A stretch of DNA of 64,000 nucleotides from assembly GCA_010094025.1 (NCBI GenBank), contig ML991779.1:469225-533224 (forward strand), read 5' to 3'. The notes under the pieces are model-generated. The model was not told where the DNA came from. It ran no database searches and worked only from the letters and a program-made list of their open reading frames with translations. Position 1 is the stretch's first letter, and every line of letters begins with the position of its first letter. The position numbers were made by a program, and so were the translations under genes. The stretch is from Viridothelium virens (Eukaryota; Ascomycota; Dothideomycetes; Trypetheliales; Trypetheliaceae). Positions 58,176 through 64,000 of the stretch are shown one piece after another.

Positions 58176-61151
58176 ATGAGTGGTCATCAGCCAGCCAGGC
58201 TCAATGGAGCTCCAACGCCCACAGCGGCAATTAATAAGAAGCGACTTGCAGAACAGGTAGCTGTACGTCTTTGTGGCACATCTCATATTCGTTGCAATGT
58301 CAAAAAAACCTGAGGGACCAAAGGAGCTGACAATGTCTTGCAGTTTCCCTTACCAAGTGCTAAATCCAGCAAACGACAACGAACAGATGTTCCGAGGCCC
58401 ACCATAGCGAATGTCCCTTCTCAAAGACTCGTGTCTACAATAGAAAATACACCACATACTGAAAGTACTAACTCTCATCTTTTCCCGCACAATTCATCGA
58501 GCGAAGCTTCACCCGAGCCTGAGAACCTTGCCGTGGACTGGAAGGGACTGCTATGCAAGCTATTTGGAGCCGATAGCAACACGAACGACGAAACCATCGT
58601 ACAAGCTTTGGAGCAACGAATGCAGCTACTCCAGAACGCTTACGCACCAGTCGAAGAATCCCGAAGTCCTTCGCCGGTGCAAGTTACTCCAATCTACCAT
58701 GTCCTCCACCGGACACGGTGTTTGCGTACCCGGCATGCAGTCGTGAACTGTATCGACTTCGATGCTCCTTTTGTTGCGGAGGACGGCCATCTAATGAGCA
58801 AGAATCGAATCAAGAATCTAGATGTGCATCTCGCCGAAAATCCCGCGCTGTCATTCATCGCTTTCCAAGATTATCGCTGCTGCACTGAGCTAGCCCGTAG
58901 AATGAAGGCAGAAGCAGATCCTATTCCGTCCAAGGAGAACATCTGGCTCATCTCGTCCCTTCTCGTGGATGCGCTTCGCATGGCCGTCAAAGAGTTCTCT
59001 CACCTAGTCCCAAGCTCGATGATCGAGGAGAAGGCTGAGATTGAAAACCCCCACACGTGGATGTATCATCTGAGGGACATTCTTCCGGGAAAGGCAGCCG
59101 ATCAAAAGGAAGAAACCCATGCGATGCACCTTAGCCTGTTCTTAAGCTACTTCTATGATGGAAAGAAGAACCAGTTCGAACAAGTAAATCACCTTCTTTC
59201 GCAAGGCAAGATCACGCGACAGCATTTCGAGTATTTGTTCGTAAGAATCCCTGATTTGACGCCTTCTGGCAGATACGCGACACTCACATAAATTCAGGTA
59301 CCTGGAACCGTTGTCCTTGAGAACAGCGATCCCCGCGGTCTCGCTTTCAAACGGCTGTATCAGATTCAGGAGTGGCCATCAGTGACGTATAGGTGGGGAA
59401 GGTTACAGTCCAACAGGCGAATTATGGACCAAAATCAAGAGACAATGCACGCAACCTTCGAAGTCAAAACTCTCCGTTGGGAATTCGATGGTAATTTCTA
59501 TAAAAGCGAGACCAGCAGAAACATCGTGTGCTATGCCGAAGATGACGAGCCAATGGAGATTCAAAAGCTGCCTCATGTTCCAATGGCGTACCTATCAGAA
59601 ACGGACAGACATTTCATCAGAGATCGTGGGGAGAAATTCTGGGCGTGTCGTAAGACAAATTATGTGTCCTATTTTGGCCGAGCCACTGGCTCCAATGATG
59701 TATATGTAAGTGGACCAGGCCGCAACTTCCATACGACATGATACTGAATGACCCAACTGGACAGTTTGGTACGAGATTCATGGTCGATATATGGAACTTC
59801 CGACGAGCATTCCCTAATTCGGAAACTGCAAGAAGCAATGCAACTAGCGATCTTAGCGAAGATGATATGCGCCAAGAGAAACCGCCAGGCGATGAGTTCG
59901 TATTTCTGCTTCCTCTGTCTGTATATGCATTCAATTTCCAAGACAAAAACTGGAGTAAGCATACTGTCTCTATCCTCGACCTAGCTGATTTTTGAGTAGG
60001 GACTTTGCTGGTCTCCAATACCGGGGAAGTTGAGTGGAATGAAGCCGCGTTTGACACGGTGGTACTGGCAGAAGATACGAAGACTCTTGTCAAAGCCTTA
60101 GTCATGAACATGATCGAACCAGGTAACGCAACTGATATCATCAGCGGAAAGGGTAACGGCTTGGTTATGCTCCTGCATGGGTAAATTTCACTTCCTGCTA
60201 AACTATGAGCAAGCTCCTGATTCTGTAAAGAGGTCCGGGTACCGGCAAGACTCTAACAGCCGAAAGGTAAGAGCTCCGACATCTACTTGCATCCCGTTCT
60301 CGGCACTTGTTTTTACCTCCCAGTAGACCAGGTACACTGACCCTGAAGACCTTCGCTAAGATCTCAAGCAGTGTTGCAGAATATGCTCGCAAACCGCTCT
60401 ATCGTGTGACTTGCGGAGATATTGGTACTTCGCCCACAGCGGTAGAGAAGCATTTGAAGAACGTGTTGATGCTTGGAAAGTCGTGGGATGCTGGTAAGGA
60501 TATACTGACCATGACGTCGGTGCTCCACTGATGGTTTTATAGTTGTTCTTCTTGATGAGGCGGAGGTCTTTCTACAAGAACGGTCACTAGTCGACATTAA
60601 TCGGAATGCACTAGTTTCCGGTAAATTACAGTCGCCTTATTTTTTTTTTTTTTAACTTATTAACACATTTCCCATAGTATTCTTACGCGTTCTCGAGTAC
60701 TATGATGGTACGTGGCATCCGTGACTCCCGTAGCTAGAATCTGACATCACTAGGTATCCTCATCCTCACAAGCAACCGGGTGGGAATCTTTGACGAAGGG
60801 TTCAAATCGAGAATTCAGCTTGCCATTCACTACGACAAACTCGGGCTTGCTTCAAGGATACAGGTTTGGAGCAATTTCATTGATCGCCTTGCAACCTCTC
60901 AGCATGGGGAGCTTGACATCGATGACCTGGAGAGACATGTCAACGATCTTGCTCGATATGTGCTCAACGGTAGAGAAATTCGGAACGCATTGACCACAGG
61001 CCGCCAACTTGCCCGATACGAAAAGAAACCATTGACTTATGAAAGCTTGAAGCACGTGATCGATGTTTCAAGCCGTTTCGACAAGTACCTCAAAGATGTC
61101 AACGATGGGTTGGATGATGACCAACTCGCCCGAGATGAATGCCTCAGGTGA
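58176..61151 (+). CDS. AAA+ ATPase with DUF7025-type middle domain
   Basis: Ten exons: 58176..58256, 58344..59240, 59298..59705, 59765..59954, 60000..60180, 60231..60266, 60369..60493, 60543..60620, 60678..60707, 60754..61151; 807 aa, every phase consistent. The N-terminal 120 residues are hydrophilic. A DUF7025-like region runs through LRTRHAVVNCIDFDAPFVA..., YLFVPGTVVLENSDPRGLAF and WRTLLVSNTGEVEW. The ATPase core has Walker A GGPGTGKTLTAE (~585-596), Walker B VVLLDEAEVF (~640-649), sensor ILTSNR and the arginine finger FKSRIQ. Exon 7 is joined at 60369, so the intervening frame is excluded. This fungal family often occurs in accessory, immunity-like regions; the substrate is unknown. Confidence 0.88.
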
Positions 61152-61639
61152 TGGCCGATATCTGCGTACGGAGTTCTCCACAACGATATGAGCTCATGCA
61201 AGCGGGAGCATAAGTGGAGCTCATCGAGAGCAATGTAGCCCTGTGCATTCGCCCAAGGTTCGCAGCGGGGGCTATGAGTAAGACGCACGAGCGCAACAGC
61301 TTCATCTCGGACGTAATGTCTCAAAGAACTCTTCGGAGATCGCCATGTCAATGGAAGAGAGTCCTTCAGTAACAGCAAGAGAGCAGCCATCCATCAAGGG
61401 CTGAGCTGAGCTGCGCGAAAGTAGCCGAACAGGAAGTTTGTGGAGTGGTGGTGGACAATTGCATCTCAGACAGTATAATGTGTGTCAGCCCCCATGTACT
61501 TTCTTTTTCGATGGTCGAGATACCTAAGGGTCCTGATACTGACTTGCTGCGTGCAGCAGCAAAGGCTCAATTCTCGCTGTTTGTAAGACGAGGATTCTAG
61601 AGTGGTGGAGCCTCTTGTGGCTCCCGAAGTGTCATAGAG
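61152..61639. other. Intergenic, left flank of the transposon
   Basis: 3' sequence of the AAA+ gene up to the TA duplication at 61640-61641. No gene is visible; a minus-strand frame overlaps the AAA+ 3' end antisense and is ignored. Confidence 0.4.
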
Positions 61640-61641
61640 TA

Positions 61642-61682
61642 GAAGTCCGCACCACTCCGTGCACGATCCACCTCCGTGCACG
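61642..61682. repeat. Left terminal inverted repeat (41 bp)
   Basis: Exact reverse complement of 63742-63782. Contains the palindrome CGTGCACG twice, at about 61658-61665 and 61675-61682, with a CC-rich spacer between. Confidence 0.95.
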
Positions 61683-61804
61683 GTGGGACGCGTTTCATCT
61701 CCACAGCTTCATAAGGCTATAATTCAACAACGAACTGCTCAATAAACTAGATAATTAGATAGATAGATAGTAGAGAACTAGACAAATCGAATGCGCTATT
61801 TAAT

Positions 61805-63691
61805 TTACTCCATAAACCGTTGTGGTAGGCGAATTTCGCGCTGAGAGCGCGAAACACGAGAAATTACCTCAACCACCAGAGATTCTACCTCTGCAGGTGC
61901 GACTTCCGAGTTAGGCTGTTTTGAAGCCTTCTGTGTTTTTGTCTGCTTCTGTTTATGGTGTTTTGACTCATTTCGAAGCTGTCGAGCCGCTTGTTTTGCT
62001 TCAAGAAAGTCCTGCCGAATCTGAGCTTTTTCAGTTTGAGCCTGCTGTCGCCGAATTCGAGCTTCTTCGCGCTGTTGCTTTCGCTGCTGCTTCTCCTGCT
62101 CTTTGATCTGCCTATTCAATTGTAGCTGCTCCTTTTAAGCTGCTTTCTGCTGTTTTTGCTGTGCTTCTTCCTCATCTAAACGCTTTTGTTTGTCGCGAAA
62201 CGACTGAACCTTTATGGGGGTCAAAATTTGAGCCTCACCAAGCTCACCATCAATAAACACCTTTTTATTTAACCGTTTGGTGTTCTTCTTAATCAGAGCT
62301 CGCCAGAGACCCTTATTTTCAGCGCGGAGAAGGCTGTTCTCTGCTTGGGTGGCGTCGAGAGATTGGAGGAGCTTTTTCATCACCGGATCCTTGGTTTGGA
62401 TGATAGCTTGTCATAGCTTAGATGGATTAAGGGGAATTTGAGGTATAGGCTCTATTAGATCGTCCTCTGGTTCTAGAGATGGTGATTGCCGCAGTACGCC
62501 TAACACGCGCTCGGGATCAAACAGTTAAAGCCCTACAGCCTCCCATCCACTAAGTATGTTCTTCGGCATTATTGCACGCTTAAATACAGGCCAAAAGAGG
62601 TTAAAGAAGTCGTGTTTGCCTAGATTACCAATATGCTGTGAGTTATTAAGAAACTTGTCCAATTCTTCTAAGTAGTAATGCGCAAGTGGATGGAAGAGTT
62701 TGACGTCCAATGGCTGAAGCCTATGAGTTAAATGGGACGGGAATATAGCTAATATAATGCCGTATTTATCGCTTAGGTTAATAAACTGCATATTATGGTG
62801 GCTGCTATGGCCGTTAATAATAAGTAGACGTAAATCTCGTCCATTTCTAGCCTTCTCTCGCGTGCGTTGGTGGAATAGCTCCTGGAGCCAAAGAAGGCCT
62901 ATTTCATTGTTTGTCCAGCCGTTTAGTAAGCTACTAAAGTAGCTTGTATGCTCTTTAGGCTTGAAATCATTAATCCAGCTATATTTAATGTTATTTGTCT
63001 TTGAGGCGTAAATGATATGTGGTAGTAAAGCCGTCCCATCCATACAAATTAAAGCAATCACTGTAATCCATTCTTTTGAGCTATGTTAGCCTGCGCCAAG
63101 TAGTTTGCCGTTCTCCTAGGCTTGGATGTTAAAGACACGTCAAGACTTCTTAATAATACCTAAAAAGAAGCCTTTTTCGTCCATATTATAAATGTTTTGG
63201 GGCTGGATCTTATATTTCTCAATTTTCTCCCTAATCTACTAAATTATAAAAGAACAAATAAAGCAATTAAGAAGACTTACAAGGTTAAAGAACTTTTGAA
63301 TCCTAGGAACGCTGTCAGCCTTTTTACGCTCTAAATTTAGCCCCATTAGGTAGGCAGATTTGAGATTTTTGTGGTAATGTTTAACAAAATAATGCGTCTA
63401 ATTCTTTCCTGGTGGCTTTTTAAGGATTTCTGAAGCAAAATTCCTGACCATTCGCACTGTAGGAGGGATGCCGCGGTCCGAAAGCTTATTAATATAGTCC
63501 ACAAGAGCTAATTCTTGTTGTTTTGACATAAGGAGTTTGCTCTCCTGGATGAACTGCTCCTTACCCCGTGTCGCGCCCCTATGGCGACGCGACAACGTTG
63601 TACGGTCAACATTAAAAATTCGAGCAGCTTCAGCGTAATTAACAACCTCCGCAGTTTCTAAAAAAGCAAGAGCTGAAGCAATTGACCCCAT
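61805..63691 (-). pseudogene. Transposase of the pogo-like element, broken
   Basis: The start is the ATG at 63691. The N-terminal helix-turn-helix (AEAARIFNVDRTTLSRR) and the CENP-B-type DNA-binding part run to a TAG at 63398. Further stops in the same frame lie at 63140 (TGA), 63116 (TAG), 63086 (TAA), 62525 (TAA) and two more before 62119, one near 62412 and one at 62135. A 45-nt intron at 63236-63280 would remove another stop and keep frame. The DDE domain spans 62525-63061 with ICMDGT and QPLDVKLF intact, but the expected Asp before GHSSHH is Asn (62813-62815). The Gln/Lys/Glu-rich coiled-coil C-terminus ends at 61805. The gene cannot make an active enzyme. Confidence 0.88.
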
Positions 63692-63741
63692 ATTGGTGGA
63701 GATAATCAATTTTGAACATGTGTGCGCCGGACGAATTGAGG

Positions 63742-63782
63742 CGTGCACGGAGGTGGATCGTGCACGGAGTGGTGCGGACTTC
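63742..63782. repeat. Right terminal inverted repeat (41 bp)
   Basis: Exact reverse complement of 61642-61682, followed by the TA duplication at 63783-63784. Confidence 0.95.
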
Positions 63783-63784
63783 TA

Positions 63785-64000
63785 TGGAATTTCAGTACAG
63801 ACTGTAATTCATTTGCTTCGTTACGAGTTGCCCAAGGTGACTATTTGGTGATTTTGTCAATGGACTCTGCCACTGCCAAGGTGGTCAGGCTCCTGCTCCC
63901 GATGCGTCCGAGCGGTCTAGATCGCCCTCGATCTCGCGTGTCCGCATCGACGTCATCGGCACTCATCTACTTATCGCTCCACAAAAGCGCAGGGTACTCG
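63785..64000. other. Right flank of the transposon, window end
   Basis: About 215 bp with no open frame of note; GC rises toward the end. It may belong to a gene outside the window. Confidence 0.35.

Larger units (their letters stand above)
61642..63782 (-). mobile_element. Degenerate Tc1/mariner-type (Fot1/pogo) DNA transposon
   Basis: A 2141-bp element with perfect 41-bp terminal inverted repeats at 61642-61682 and 63742-63782. It is flanked by TA on each side (61640-61641 and 63783-63784), the target-site duplication of the Tc1/mariner superfamily. The single transposase gene reads on the minus strand (61805-63691) and shows a CENP-B/psq-like helix-turn-helix and a DDE_1 domain. Several premature stops interrupt it, mostly in the pattern expected from C-to-T change. 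The perfect inverted repeats suggest the insertion is not very old, or that the ends are kept by copies elsewhere. Confidence 0.93.

Noticed and set aside
57874-58179. Plus-strand frame of 101 codons between the DUF7708 and AAA+ genes
   Set aside because: Poor coding character and no domain; the AAA+ gene starts at 58176 in a different frame with a conserved spliced structure.
60307-60368. Exon 7 of the AAA+ gene beginning earlier, at 60327
   Set aside because: The acceptor near 60326 also keeps frame but adds residues not fitting the Walker A to following helix spacing; the acceptor before 60369 gives the family block SVAEYARKPLYR directly after GKTLTAE.
61901-62119. Gln/Lys/Glu-rich frame as a separate small gene
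   Set aside because: It lies inside the transposon, in the same frame series as the transposase, and is its coiled-coil C-terminal part.

Overview
The window is nuclear DNA of a filamentous ascomycete (Pezizomycotina; class not resolvable from sequence alone). The evidence is short introns of about 40-120 nt with GT...AG ends and CTAAC/CTGAC-like branch sites, a HET-domain gene, a DUF7708 STAND-type gene, fungal C6 and C6-less transcription factors, and a Fot1/pogo transposon whose stop codons are mostly RIP-like. About 22 protein-coding genes are supported, most with intron phases checked by hand. There are no operons, CRISPR arrays or rRNA genes.

0-14.5 kb: a 5'-truncated tRNA-Arg(CCT) remnant, a family-16 methyltransferase, a nitronate monooxygenase, a three-exon membrane protein of unknown role, a HET-domain protein, a carboxymuconolactone-decarboxylase-like protein, a Zn2Cys6 regulator and a Ure2/GST-like glutathione transferase. 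15.5-30 kb: a divergent pair of vacuolar-type transporters (Avt3/4-like amino acid exporter and Vhc1-like cation-chloride cotransporter), then MAK11 (60S biogenesis) divergent from VID21/EAF1 (NuA4 scaffold). 30-41 kb: a small membrane-anchored protein, a GT23 fucosyltransferase-like type II protein, YTM1, eIF3j/HCR1 and a beta-carbonic anhydrase with six exons. 42-56 kb: a small secreted protein, a fungal transcription-factor-domain protein without a zinc cluster, clathrin heavy chain and pyruvate carboxylase. 56-64 kb is more accessory: a DUF7708 protein head-to-head with an AAA+ ATPase, then a degenerate pogo-like element with perfect 41-bp inverted repeats and a TA duplication.

The most unusual signal is compositional. 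In at least seven genes the plus strand changes abruptly from C-rich to G-rich inside the coding sequence, mostly through wobble bases, whichever way the gene points. Other points worth checking are a 16-nt last coding exon in eIF3j, a stop-free 51-nt intron in clathrin, a possible spliced ORF overlapping the carbonic anhydrase stop codon by ATGA, and an Asn where the pogo transposase should have a catalytic Asp.
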